Under the pieces are notes generated by a model. The model was not told the DNA's origin and made no database searches. It was given only the letters and a program-made list of their open reading frames with translations. Below, in pieces: positions 39,647-49,785 of a stretch of 64,000 nucleotides of DNA. The first letter of the stretch is position 1. Each line of letters starts with the position of its first letter. Source of the stretch: Tritrichomonas musculus (lineage: Eukaryota > Parabasalia > Tritrichomonadida > Tritrichomonadidae); contig JAPFFF010000001.1 in NCBI GenBank assembly GCA_039105265.1, positions 9,362,001 through 9,426,000 of the forward strand, given 5' to 3'. Position numbers and translations under genes: made by a program.

Positions 39647-42600
39647 TTATTTTGAAGATTTTGCTGGACTTCCAAGGTTGAGGAATCTTTCAACCTCATC
39701 GAAATTGTCAGCCACAGTTTCATATTTCATCTCAACTTGTTGAGATTCTCTTAGCGCCCTCAACTGCCTCGACATGTTTGCCGATTTCTGGATGTGTCTG
39801 AGTTTCATTTTCTGCTCCTCAATGAAATTCACGTAGTTTGCATTTGCGTCATTTGTCGGCATTGTCTGCAATCTCTCTCTTGCGTAAGTCTTGTGCTCAA
39901 AGTGGAACTTTTTATGCTTCGAGTGGTGTCGCATTTTGATGACCGATGTTTGCATGTTTGCTTTTGCCGTTGGCTCGTAGTTGACTGGGTTCAATCTGAG
40001 ATCCATGTTATACTTGACGCGAGGCTGCTCAACCTGGATTGGAACGTGATTGAGAACCTTCTTTTGAGATGGTTTTTCAAGGAGAGAAGCAGCGCCAGAT
40101 GAAGATGGAATCTGAACAGATTCATCTTCGAAAATTGACTTGGTTTGGTCGATTTTCTTATGAGAGCGAACGTGCCTGTGGCTGCCAGAAACTTTCGAGT
40201 GAGAGGACGAGCTGGATGAAGCAGCAGAGTGTCGACTTGAAAATGAATCATGTCGACTTTTTGAATGGTGCGACGATGAAATCGAAGATTCGACAAAATC
40301 GTCGCCTCCAAAGGTCATTGTCGTCTCAGATTGTGACTGTGACTTCGATTTGGACTCGTCACTACTTGCTGACTTTGCAGATGAAGCAGTTTTTGTGAAG
40401 TCGTCATCAGATATTTTTGAATCATTTTTAATCGTCGAAATTGTATCAACGAAATCGTCACTTTTTCGACTAATTTTGTCATTATCAGAAATTTCTGACT
40501 TTGCTTGAATTGACTTTGACAAAGTTTCAATGAAATCATCGCTATCACTTTTTGAATGCGATGTGATTTCACTTCTGTCACTTTTTGAATGATCGGAATG
40601 AACCGTTGAAATTGTGTCAATGAAGTCACTTTGCGTTCCACTTTTCGATTTTTCAGAAGACTTTGAATTGCTGCTGCTGACAGCTTCACTCGATATTTGG
40701 TCGGCCGTGACGGTTGAGCCGATGTTCGAGCTGTCATCAGCCTTCGACTTCGACTCAGAATGGATCGATGAGACAGTGTTGATGTAGTCGCCGCTGCTGC
40801 TCGAGCCACGCCCCGAAGACTTGGACGAAGATGACCTGCTGCCGCTTTTTTCGCTGGCGATCGTGCTCCCGAACGACTCGCCAGTCACGCGCGAAACCGA
40901 ATCGATGAACTCTTCATCATTGTCGCTTTTGGTGCTGCTTCTGGACGCATTCGAGCTCTCCATCACTGACTTCGACTCGTTGTGAATGCTCGAAATCGTG
41001 TCGATGAAGTCATCGTCGTTTGCCGTGCTTTTTGACGATTTAGAAGACTTGGATGACTTTGAAGAGCTCGAGTTCTCCATGACAGACTTAGACTCGTTGT
41101 GAATGCTCGAAATCGTGTCAATGAAGTCATCGTCGTTTGCCGTGCTTTTTGATGACTTTGAAGACTTGGATGACTTTGAAGAGCTCGAGTTCTCCATGAC
41201 AGACTTAGACTCGTTGTGAATGCTTGAGATGGTGTCAATGAATTCATCGTCGTTTTGCGTGCTTTTTGATGATTTGGACGACTTTGAAGAGCTCGAGTTC
41301 TCCATGACAGACTTAGACTCGTTGTGAATGCTTGAGATGGTGTCAATGAAGTCATCGTCGTTTGCTGCGCTTTTTGACGATTTCGATGACCTTGATGACT
41401 TTGAAGAATTTGAGTTCTCCATGACAGACTTAGATTCGTTGTGAATGCTGGATATCGTGTCAATGAAGTCGTTGTCATCTTCATTTTTGCTGCTTTTAGA
41501 AGATTTGGAAGACTTTGAAGAATTATCAACGACAGATTTGGACTCGTTATTTATGCTCGAGATTGTGTCAATGAAATCGTCATTCTCACTTTTTTTGCTG
41601 CTTTTTGACGATTTCGATGATTTCGATGAATTACTCAAATTGGACTTCGACTCGTTGTGAATGCTCGAAATCGTGTCAATGAAGTCATCGTCGTTTGCTG
41701 TGCTTTTTGATGATTTTGACGACTTTGAAGAGCTCGAATTGACAGACTTCGACTCGTTGTGAATGCTCGAAATCGTGTCAATGAAGTCATCGTCGTTTGC
41801 TGCGCTTTTGGACGATTTCGACGACTTGGATGACTTTGAAGAGCTCGAGTTCTCCATGACAGACTTAGACTCGTTGTGAATGCTCGAGATGGTGTCAATG
41901 AAGTCGTTGTCATCTTCATTTTTGCTGCTTTTTGACGATTTTGAAGACTTTGAAGAATTTTCAACGACAGATTTGGACTCGTTATTTATGCTCGAGATTG
42001 TGTCAATGAAATCAGCGCTGCTCGACTTCTTGTTTGAGGCGCTGCTTTCATGCTCGCTGCTCTTACTATTGTCAGCGATTGTTGACTGCGACTCGATGAA
42101 GTCCGCGCTGTTTGCTGTGCTGTCGTTCTCTGACTTTTGATCTTTATTTTTGACAGCCGAACTTTCAGAATTAATTTCCTCAGAAATTTCGATTCCGTCG
42201 ATGAAGTCGTCACTTGGATGCGAAGAATTCTTCTCCTCTTCATCATCATTTTCATCTTCATTTTCGGCAGCTGTTGATGTTGAATTTGGCTCAATAAAGT
42301 CACCTTCACTTATTCCACTTTTTGAGGCTGACACATCATTTTCATCTGACTTTTTTGTTGCTTCACTTCTTACGGAGATTGAGTCAATGAAATCGTTTTC
42401 ATCATCGGCTTCGACTGCTTCTTTTTCGCTCTTTGAATCAGCTGAATTCTTTGATTCTGAAGCTGATTTGATGAAGTCAGAAAGATGGTCACTTTCACTT
42501 GATTTTTCTGATTTAATTGAATTTGAATTCTCATTATTTTCAGATTCAATAAAACCGCCACTAATGTTTGAATTTGCATTAGAAATTGAAGAAGGATCTT

Positions 42601-45600
42601 CAATGAAATCATTGTCACTTTTTTTATCAGAATTTCTCGAACTTTTTGAACTCTTTGTTTCTTCTTCTTTCCCTTCGTTGTCACTGCTGAGGATTCCTTC
42701 TGCGTTGCTGCTGTTTGAGGCTCCTGAAACAGACTTGATGAAGTCGTTTTCACTTTGAATTTTCGAATCATTTTCAACTTCAGCCTTTGTTTCGGTTGTG
42801 TTTGACGATATAGTGCGAATGAATTCATCAGAAGAATTCGAATTTGACTTTGATTTCGATGATGATTTGCTTGCTGAATCTTTCTTTTCTTTGTCAATTG
42901 AAGAGACAGAAATTCCATCAATGAAATCATCACTTTGATTAGATTTGTCTTTACTTTCATTTTCGTTCTCAATAAAGAAGTCATCGTCATTTGTATTGGC
43001 ACTTTTTGATTCAATTTGTGAGTTACTCGTAGCTGAAACAGAATTAATGAAGTCGTTCTCGTCATCAACATTGTTGATGCTGCTGTTTTCAGCGTCCGTT
43101 TCTCTCTCAAGTTCAGCTGAAATTGCGTCAATGAACTCGTCACTCGCATTCGCTGACTTCGACCTCGGCGATGAATCCTTGCTGCTCGATCTCGATGAGG
43201 AACTATGAGACGAGTTTGCATTCGATATCGATGAAGCAGTTTCATTTACAGTTCCATTCGATTTAGAGGACTTCTCATCCTCGCTGCTGAGAATTGCTTC
43301 TTCATCTTCAACTGTCATTCCAGAGACGGTCTCAATTCCAGATTTTGACTCGCTGCTGATGAATGATTCTTTATCGTTCTTGTCAGCTGTCATGTTCGAG
43401 TTCGACTCATTGAAGTCGCTCACTTCAACAGCCGAATCTTTCGCTGTCGATCTTGATGAACGAGTCGACTTTGACTTTTTGGAGTCTCTCGATGTCTTTG
43501 ACTCGCTGCTGATGAATGATTCTTCATCATTCTTGTCAGCTGTCATGTTCGAGCTTGATTCATTGAAGTCGCTCACTTCAACGGCCGAATCTTTCGCTGT
43601 CGATCTTGATGAACGAGTCGACTTTGACTTGCTCGAATCCTTCGAAGATCGTGAAGATCTCGAAGAGCTGCTGATGAACGATTCTTTATCGTTCTTTTCA
43701 GCTGATATGTTTGAGTTGGACTCAACAAAGTCACTCACTTCAACAGCCGAATCTTTCGCTGTCGATCTTGATGAACGAGTCGACTTTGACTTTTTGGAGT
43801 CTCTCGATGTCTTTGACTCGCTGCTGATGAATGATTCTTCATCGTTCTTGTCAGCTGTCATGTTCGAGTTCGATTCATTGAAGTCGCTCACTTCAACAGC
43901 CGAATCTTTCGCTGTCGATCTTGATGAACGAGTCGACTTTGACTTGCTCGAATCCTTCGAAGATCGTGAAGATCTCGAAGAGCTGCTGATGAACGATTCT
44001 TTATCGTTCTTTTCAGCTGATATGTTTGAGTTGGACTCAACAAAGTCACTCACTTCAATTCCAGACTCTTTCGTTGTTGATTTTGAAGAACGAGATGATT
44101 TAGACTTAGCTGAGTCTCTCGATCTCTTTGATGAGCTGCTGATGAAGCTTTCTTTGTCGTTTTTTTCAACTGAATTGGAATCGACGAAATCACTGACTTC
44201 AATTCCAGACTCTTTTGTTGTCGATACTGATGAACGTGTCGACTTGGATTTGCTTGAGTCTCTCGATCCCTTCGATGAGTTGCTGGCAGATGACTCTTTC
44301 TCGGCTGTGGTGTTCGAGTTAGATTCAATGAAGTCGCTTCCTTCTATTCCAGACTCTTTGGTGGTTGATTTTGAAGAGCGAGTTGACTTGGACTTGCTCG
44401 ATCCATCGGACTTATCGGCTGATATGTTTGAATTAGATTCAATGAAGTCGCTTCCTCCGATTTCTGAATCCTTGGCTGTCGATTTCGAAGAACGAGTTGA
44501 CTTTGATTTCTTGGATTCATTGCTGCCGGATGATTCTTTATCTGCGGTTATATTTGAGTTAGACTCAATGAAATCGCTTCCTCCGATTTCTGAATCTTTC
44601 GCTGTCGATTTCGAAGAACGAGTTGACTTTGATTTCTTGGATTCATTGCTGCCGGATGATTCTTTATCTGCGGTTATATTTGAGTTAGACTCAATGAAGT
44701 CGCTTCCTCCGATTTCTGAATCCTTGGCTGTCGATTTCGAAGAACGAGTTGACTTTGATTTCTTGGATTCTTTTGAAGAGTTGCTGCCAGATGATTCTTT
44801 ATCTGCTGTCATGTTTGAGTTAGATTCAATGAAGTCACTTCCTCCGATTTCTGAATCTTTCGCTGTCGATTTCGAGGAACGAGTTGACTTTGATTTCTTG
44901 GATTCATTGCTGCCAGATGATTCTTTATCTGCTGTCATGTTTGAGTTAGATTCAATGAAATCGCTTCCTCCGATTTCTGAATCTTTCGCTGTCGATTTCG
45001 ATGATTTCGTTGACTTTGATTTACTTGACTCTTTTGAAGTGCTGCTAACGAAAGATTCTTTGTCAATGAAATCATTTCCTTCAATTTCAGATTCTTTATT
45101 TGATGATTTCGAGGAACGAGTTGACTTTGACTTCTTTGACTCTTTAGATTCCTTCGAAGTGTTGCTCACAGATGATTCTTTGTCAGCAGTTGCATTTGAA
45201 TTAGATTCAATAAAGTCGCTCGCATCGATTCCAGAGTCCTTTGCAACCGACTTTGACAACTTCGAGTCATTCGACTTTGATCTAGAAATTGCACTCTTGC
45301 TTGTCTTACGAGAAGACTTTGAAGACTTCGAAGAACCAGACAAAGAAGACTTCGAAGACTTTGAAGACTTTTTAATTGATTCATTTGACAGATTTTCAAT
45401 GAAGTCGTCACTCGGCGAAGTTTTCTCACTTTCATTCTTTTCTTTAGAACCAGCAGAATCTGATTTTGATTTATTTGCTTTTGAAGCAGATTCGACAAAG
45501 TCGATTGACTCGAAAAAATCCGAATTTTTCTTCGGCGCCTTTTCTAGCTCGAATCCAGAATCGACGAATTCTCCACTAAAGATTGAATTTGTTTCCGACA

Positions 45601-46867
45601 CCGCCTGCTTCTTAGCGTTATCTTTATCTGTCAGAATTTCGGAGACGTTTTCTAGGAATTCGTTACTAAAAACGTCAGAAATGTCAGGATTTTGAGACAT
45701 GTTTGACTTGATACTTTTAACAAGACCGTCTTCGTTTCTGCTCCTTGTGTCTGAGTCGACGAAGTCATTGTCGCCCAAGATGGAATCAACTCTGCTGACT
45801 TCCGACATTGTTTTTTTAGAAATTTGTGAGAAGCCCTCAATAAAGTCACTTTTAATAATTTCACTAACTTTATCGTCATCTGCTGATTTAGAGTGCTTTT
45901 TGTCATCTTTGCTAGATTTCAATTGTTTTTGATCGTCTTCGTTTGATTTTGATTTTTTTTTGTCGTTTTCTTCACTGATGTCACTTTTATTTGATTTTTT
46001 ACTGTTCTTATCAGATGAGTCATCAATGTGGGACATGATGTTATCGAGAAAATCATCGGTGGAACTTTTTGATACAATTGATTCATCTGCATTATCAGAT
46101 GTGTCAAAAAATTCTTTTGAAATATCATTATCAGAGTTTTTTCCTTTTTCTTTTAGGTTATCTTCTTCTTTCTTTTCTTCTTCTTCAAGTCCAAAACTAC
46201 TTCCGCTTAAAATTAAATTTCCTTTAGATTTATCAGTTTCAATTTTTGACTGATTATCTTCTTTTTGATTTTGAGATACTTGTTTTGTCAATGATGAAAT
46301 ATATTGATTTATTTCTTCTTGATTTAGAATGTCACCTTGGCCATCATCATCGAGGAGATGAGACGATAGATTAATATTGCTTAAGCGACTTGTTCTTGTA
46401 AGTTTGTTCGGTCGTTCAAAATGTTGTGGTTGAATTTGGCTTACATCATTATGCTGCTTTGTTAAAGGAATACCTGATATTGGCTCGTTATTTTCGTTCA
46501 TAATAAAATCATCTGTTAAACTATTACCTGAAATAATACTTGATGATGTGCGATGTCGTGGATTTGATTTTCCAGGGGCTCGTGATGGCAAAGCTATATC
46601 TGAGGAAGGACTATTTGTCGGAATATTCTTCATTTCTTTAAGGGCTTTTCGAATTGATGAATTGGAATGGAAATTTTCTACATCTTTACTTCTTGTTAAT
46701 TTAGTTGAACGAAATTCATTTTTATCAGAACCAGAAGCGTCGGATTTTCGATTTGATTTATGATCAGATTTATTTGAAGATAATGAAAGACCGGTTGAAG
46801 ATATTGATAAAATACTCTCGTCATCAGTCACACTTTGATCAATTGGGATATGAATCGATCCGCTCAT
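39647..46867 (-). CDS. Giant Ser/Lys-rich DFI(D/E)-repeat protein, 2406 residues
   Basis: One unbroken 7.2-kb frame. After a Ser-rich N terminus, almost the whole protein is built of 35-50 residue modules. Each carries a D(D/N)F(I/V)(D/E) core followed by a Ser/Lys tract. One class (about residues 560-1150; 43.35-45.24 kb) reads SDFIESNSN...ADKESS then KKSKSTRSSKSTAKDSEI. A second (about 1600-2000; 40.96-42.0 kb) reads DDDFIDTISSIHNESKSV then SSKSSKSSK, with a DNA period of about 105-117 bp. The last ~150 residues are different, basic and helical, including EEQKMKLRHIQKSANMSRQL. It is probably disordered and heavily phosphorylated (SD/SE sites). I recognise no family. G+C is visibly higher than around it, and the repeat DNA is also open on the antisense strand. 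Confidence 0.85.
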   Translation of the reverse strand: MSGSIHIPIDQSVTDDESILSISSTGLSLSSNKSDHKSNRKSDASGSDKNEFRSTKLTRSKDVENFHSNSSIRKALKEMKNIPTNSPSSDIALPSRAPGKSNPRHRTSSSIISGNSLTDDFIMNENNEPISGIPLTKQHNDVSQIQPQHFERPNKLTRTSRLSNINLSSHLLDDDGQGDILNQEEINQYISSLTKQVSQNQKEDNQSKIETDKSKGNLILSGSSFGLEEEEKKEEDNLKEKGKNSDNDISKEFFDTSDNADESIVSKSSTDDFLDNIMSHIDDSSDKNSKKSNKSDISEENDKKKSKSNEDDQKQLKSSKDDKKHSKSADDDKVSEIIKSDFIEGFSQISKKTMSEVSRVDSILGDNDFVDSDTRSRNEDGLVKSIKSNMSQNPDISDVFSNEFLENVSEILTDKDNAKKQAVSETNSIFSGEFVDSGFELEKAPKKNSDFFESIDFVESASKANKSKSDSAGSKEKNESEKTSPSDDFIENLSNESIKKSSKSSKSSLSGSSKSSKSSRKTSKSAISRSKSNDSKLSKSVAKDSGIDASDFIESNSNATADKESSVSNTSKESKESKKSKSTRSSKSSNKESEIEGNDFIDKESFVSSTSKESSKSKSTKSSKSTAKDSEIGGSDFIESNSNMTADKESSGSNESKKSKSTRSSKSTAKDSEIGGSDFIESNSNMTADKESSGSNSSKESKKSKSTRSSKSTAKDSEIGGSDFIESNSNITADKESSGSNESKKSKSTRSSKSTAKDSEIGGSDFIESNSNITADKESSGSNESKKSKSTRSSKSTAKDSEIGGSDFIESNSNISADKSDGSSKSKSTRSSKSTTKESGIEGSDFIESNSNTTAEKESSASNSSKGSRDSSKSKSTRSSVSTTKESGIEVSDFVDSNSVEKNDKESFISSSSKRSRDSAKSKSSRSSKSTTKESGIEVSDFVESNSNISAEKNDKESFISSSSRSSRSSKDSSKSKSTRSSRSTAKDSAVEVSDFNESNSNMTADKNDEESFISSESKTSRDSKKSKSTRSSRSTAKDSAVEVSDFVESNSNISAEKNDKESFISSSSRSSRSSKDSSKSKSTRSSRSTAKDSAVEVSDFNESSSNMTADKNDEESFISSESKTSRDSKKSKSTRSSRSTAKDSAVEVSDFNESNSNMTADKNDKESFISSESKSGIETVSGMTVEDEEAILSSEDEKSSKSNGTVNETASSISNANSSHSSSSRSSSKDSSPRSKSANASDEFIDAISAELERETDAENSSINNVDDENDFINSVSATSNSQIESKSANTNDDDFFIENENESKDKSNQSDDFIDGISVSSIDKEKKDSASKSSSKSKSNSNSSDEFIRTISSNTTETKAEVENDSKIQSENDFIKSVSGASNSSNAEGILSSDNEGKEEETKSSKSSRNSDKKSDNDFIEDPSSISNANSNISGGFIESENNENSNSIKSEKSSESDHLSDFIKSASESKNSADSKSEKEAVEADDENDFIDSISVRSEATKKSDENDVSASKSGISEGDFIEPNSTSTAAENEDENDDEEEKNSSHPSDDFIDGIEISEEINSESSAVKNKDQKSENDSTANSADFIESQSTIADNSKSSEHESSASNKKSSSADFIDTISSINNESKSVVENSSKSSKSSKSSKNEDDNDFIDTISSIHNESKSVMENSSSSKSSKSSKSSKSAANDDDFIDTISSIHNESKSVNSSSSKSSKSSKSTANDDDFIDTISSIHNESKSNLSNSSKSSKSSKSSKKSENDDFIDTISSINNESKSVVDNSSKSSKSSKSSKNEDDNDFIDTISSIHNESKSVMENSNSSKSSRSSKSSKSAANDDDFIDTISSIHNESKSVMENSSSSKSSKSSKSTQNDDEFIDTISSIHNESKSVMENSSSSKSSKSSKSSKSTANDDDFIDTISSIHNESKSVMENSSSSKSSKSSKSSKSTANDDDFIDTISSIHNESKSVMESSNASRSSTKSDNDEEFIDSVSRVTGESFGSTIASEKSGSRSSSSKSSGRGSSSSGDYINTVSSIHSESKSKADDSSNIGSTVTADQISSEAVSSSNSKSSEKSKSGTQSDFIDTISTVHSDHSKSDRSEITSHSKSDSDDFIETLSKSIQAKSEISDNDKISRKSDDFVDTISTIKNDSKISDDDFTKTASSAKSASSDESKSKSQSQSETTMTFGGDDFVESSISSSHHSKSRHDSFSSRHSAASSSSSSHSKVSGSHRHVRSHKKIDQTKSIFEDESVQIPSSSGAASLLEKPSQKKVLNHVPIQVEQPRVKYNMDLRLNPVNYEPTAKANMQTSVIKMRHHSKHKKFHFEHKTYARERLQTMPTNDANANYVNFIEEQKMKLRHIQKSANMSRQLRALRESQQVEMKYETVADNFDEVERFLNLGSPAKSSK

Positions 46868-47073
46868 CTATCAATCCGTTTATTAATTTTCAAAATCTTA
46901 GGAAATTTTAAAAAACGTTTTTTTCAATGTCAAAAAAACATTCATGAATATACATAGATATTTAAATATTATAAGCAAGAAAATTAATGAAAGAAATAAA
47001 AATGAAAAAATTTATTAATATTCTCACAATATCAAATTATAACTAAAGATTCAAATCATAAAAATATTTTTCA

Positions 47074-49182
47074 TTAACTAGGAGCATTATTAATAGAAGC
47101 AGCTGACATCTTTAAATGAATTCTTCCACCATCTCGTTTGGATATATCAGATTCCATCTCAAACCATTGATCAATTTCATCATCAAGGGCTACTTTCTTT
47201 AGAGGAATCGTAAGAGATGAAATTACATATTGATCATCATCATCAGTTTTTTCTACAACTTTAATAAACAATTCATCAGAAAATATATTTGGAACCATAA
47301 ACGACATATTCTTTTTCCATTGAGGTTTCCTTGATCGATTATAACGAGTTCCTTTTTCTTCCTCATTCATTTGAATAAAGCATGCATAGGCTTCGCCGTC
47401 ACTTGTGCCTCTAACTTCTGCTTCAATAACAGAAATCTTGAGAAGAGTTGGGCAATCTTCGGTCGTTTGAGTGGCAACATTGAATGTAGTTTGAGTAGTT
47501 GAGTTAGAATATGATTGAGGTTCAAAATTATAATTAGCTGATCTTTCTGTGATACCTGGAGATCTTGTATATGAATTATTATAAGATATATGTTCTGCAG
47601 GATTTCTTTGTTTCAAAACCTTTTTCCTTCTTTTAATAACTTTTATGTTCTTAATAGAAGTATCGTTGGCATTATTATTATTATTATTGTTGCTGTTATA
47701 ATGATTGCTGTTATAGTTATTGCTGCTATAGTTATTACTGTCATAGTTGCTGTTGTTATAGTTGTTGCCGTTGTTATAGTTGATGTTGTTACGGTTATTG
47801 CTACCATAATTGTTGTTACCATAATTGCTGTTTCTATAGTTATTGCTGTTATATTTATTATTGCTATAGTTATTATTGTTATAGTTATTGTTACCATAAT
47901 TGTTGTTGCTATAATTATTACTACCATAATTGTTACTGCCATAGTTACTGTTGTTATAGTTATTGCTGTTAAATCTATTATTGTTATAGTTATTGCTACC
48001 ATAATCGTTACTGTAATAGTTACTATTATATTTATTGCTATTGCTGTTATTACTATTGTATAAATTGCTATTATAATTGTTATTGCCATTATAATTATTG
48101 TAATTAGTATTAAAATTGGAAATTTGACGTTCCTTAGGACTTTCAACTTTTGGTGACTGCGGAGGAATATAAGCAATGATTTCTTCTTTAATTGTTTCAG
48201 GCGAAGAAGATGACGATGATAAATTATCTGAATATTTATTGGATTTGATCTTCTTTCTCGGTGAAACGATGACTGATGGCTCATTTACATCTCCCGATGT
48301 ACCGGGTAGTGGGTCACGTGAAAAACTAATTTCATATTCGAGATTGACTACTTGAGGTTGATCATTCTTCGATGATTTTTTCCTATTTATAAATATAGGT
48401 TGTGGTGTTACTTCAATAACACCGCTTTCGTTGATTTTTGATGAAGAGGTTGGGTTATAGTTATAATAATCTTGTTTGTGATTTTTATCTTTAAGATCAT
48501 GCGAAGAATTTTTTTTGTTATTTGATTGTTTTGTTGATGGATCGGCTTTCTCGTCAAAATCAACACTTTTTGGGCTAGAAGGTGATCTAAGACCGAATGT
48601 ATATCTCATAGGAGAACTTGCACGAGCTGATTGTGGTCCTAAATGCGGTTGAATGGCTCTTTTAACCATTTTTGGCTCCAGCAAGTCGTATTGAGATTCT
48701 ATTTTAGATTCTGTGACCTCTGATGGTTTTTTATTTATTTTCTTTTTCTTAGTAGTTTTTTTTCTCTTGCTTTTATCATTTAAATCATTTTTACCTTTTG
48801 GTGATAATCTATTTTCCATAATCTGGAAAAAATTATTAAAAGGATCTGATGACGGCTGCTTATCATATGCCTGATCAATACCATTCGCTAAATCATCAGA
48901 AATTTTCTGATAAAGAGTGGGATCATTGATTTCTTCAGTTGTCAGTTGATCAAATAGATGATTTTTATCTAAATATGATGCAATAAAATCAACAACAAAT
49001 TGTTGATTTGATTGATTCTCAGCTTCTTTTTTTTTAGAAATCTGTTTATCAGAATTGGATTCAATTTGGGATGCAATTTCTCTAAGATGAAGGGAAACGC
49101 ATTTATTAAATACACCTTTCTGCTTAAGAGTATTTGTCAAACTTTGTATAAGCGCTTCCTTCTGCGGAGAAGATTGCGCCAT
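47074..49182 (-). CDS. LisH-like / Asn-rich / C2-domain protein
   Basis: A 702-residue protein. The N terminus (about 8-100) is helical. It resembles the FOP/OFD1-type dimerisation plus LisH arrangement (LTNTLKQKGVFNKCVSLHLRE, then FVVDFIASYLDKNHLFDQLT). The middle is charged and low-complexity, with an Asn/Tyr-rich tract of about 150 residues (about 355-510) coded by (AATAATTAT)-like repeats at 47,660-48,125. The C-terminal ~120 residues form a C2 domain (LLKISVIEAEVRG...WKKNMSFMVPN...LFIKVVEKTDDDDQYVISSLTIPL). FOP/OFD1 proteins act at centrosomes and basal bodies; a similar role here is inference. It lies 206 bp upstream of the giant repeat protein on the same strand, so the two could share a process. 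Confidence 0.7.
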   Translation of the reverse strand: MAQSSPQKEALIQSLTNTLKQKGVFNKCVSLHLREIASQIESNSDKQISKKKEAENQSNQQFVVDFIASYLDKNHLFDQLTTEEINDPTLYQKISDDLANGIDQAYDKQPSSDPFNNFFQIMENRLSPKGKNDLNDKSKRKKTTKKKKINKKPSEVTESKIESQYDLLEPKMVKRAIQPHLGPQSARASSPMRYTFGLRSPSSPKSVDFDEKADPSTKQSNNKKNSSHDLKDKNHKQDYYNYNPTSSSKINESGVIEVTPQPIFINRKKSSKNDQPQVVNLEYEISFSRDPLPGTSGDVNEPSVIVSPRKKIKSNKYSDNLSSSSSSPETIKEEIIAYIPPQSPKVESPKERQISNFNTNYNNYNGNNNYNSNLYNSNNSNSNKYNSNYYSNDYGSNNYNNNRFNSNNYNNSNYGSNNYGSNNYSNNNYGNNNYNNNNYSNNKYNSNNYRNSNYGNNNYGSNNRNNINYNNGNNYNNSNYDSNNYSSNNYNSNHYNSNNNNNNNANDTSIKNIKVIKRRKKVLKQRNPAEHISYNNSYTRSPGITERSANYNFEPQSYSNSTTQTTFNVATQTTEDCPTLLKISVIEAEVRGTSDGEAYACFIQMNEEEKGTRYNRSRKPQWKKNMSFMVPNIFSDELFIKVVEKTDDDDQYVISSLTIPLKKVALDDEIDQWFEMESDISKRDGGRIHLKMSAASINNAPS

Positions 49183-49785
49183 TTTTATTGATGAAAATAA
49201 ATTTTATATATTGAAAAAGTGGAAATAGTATAAAAAAAAAACGTGAAGTAAGTTCACATTTCGTCTTCCTCGTTGATTTATTATTAAGTCATTAAAATAC
49301 AAAGTAATTAAAACAAAGATATTAGCTGCTTAAATGGAAAACAGTTCAGATCTATCAATTTAATACAAAAAAACATCAATCAAATATTTTCAATTTCTGA
49401 TTTATATTTTTTTTTATTAGTGATTCTACTATATTAATAATTATTCAAAAAAACATATTATTTTTATTTTATAGAAAGAATTATGGTAATTTTTATAGAT
49501 AAAATAATATTATCTTTTAAGGATGTTAATCATAAATGTTAAAGCAGGCATGAAACGATCTATCAATAGTAGATGGCATGGATGAATATAAAAAATCCAT
49601 CAAGATAATAATTAAATATAAAAAAAAAAATTAGTAGCTCATAATTTGTTATTAATTTTTATAAAATATCATCAACAAAGATATATAAATCGATACAAAT
49701 ATTCATTATAGCCAATCTTTTAAATTGAAGTCTTAACTGTATGGAAACTTTGTTAAATTATAATGCAAAAATATTTATGAACTTG
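49183..49785. other. Intergenic AT-rich spacer
   Basis: About 600 bp without any recognisable gene, repeat or hairpin. Confidence 0.5.

Noticed and set aside
43359-45695. A 778-codon plus-strand open frame, and several of 60-200 codons, opposite the giant Ser/Lys-rich gene
   Set aside because: It is the antisense of the repeat DNA. Codon bias for Ser, Lys and Asp codons leaves the opposite strand without stops, and the product is a mirror repeat with no natural features.
47590-48284. Open frames made of Ile/Val/Thr or Thr/Ile repeats, on both strands
   Set aside because: They are shadows of the Asn/Tyr-rich repeat tract of the C2-domain gene.
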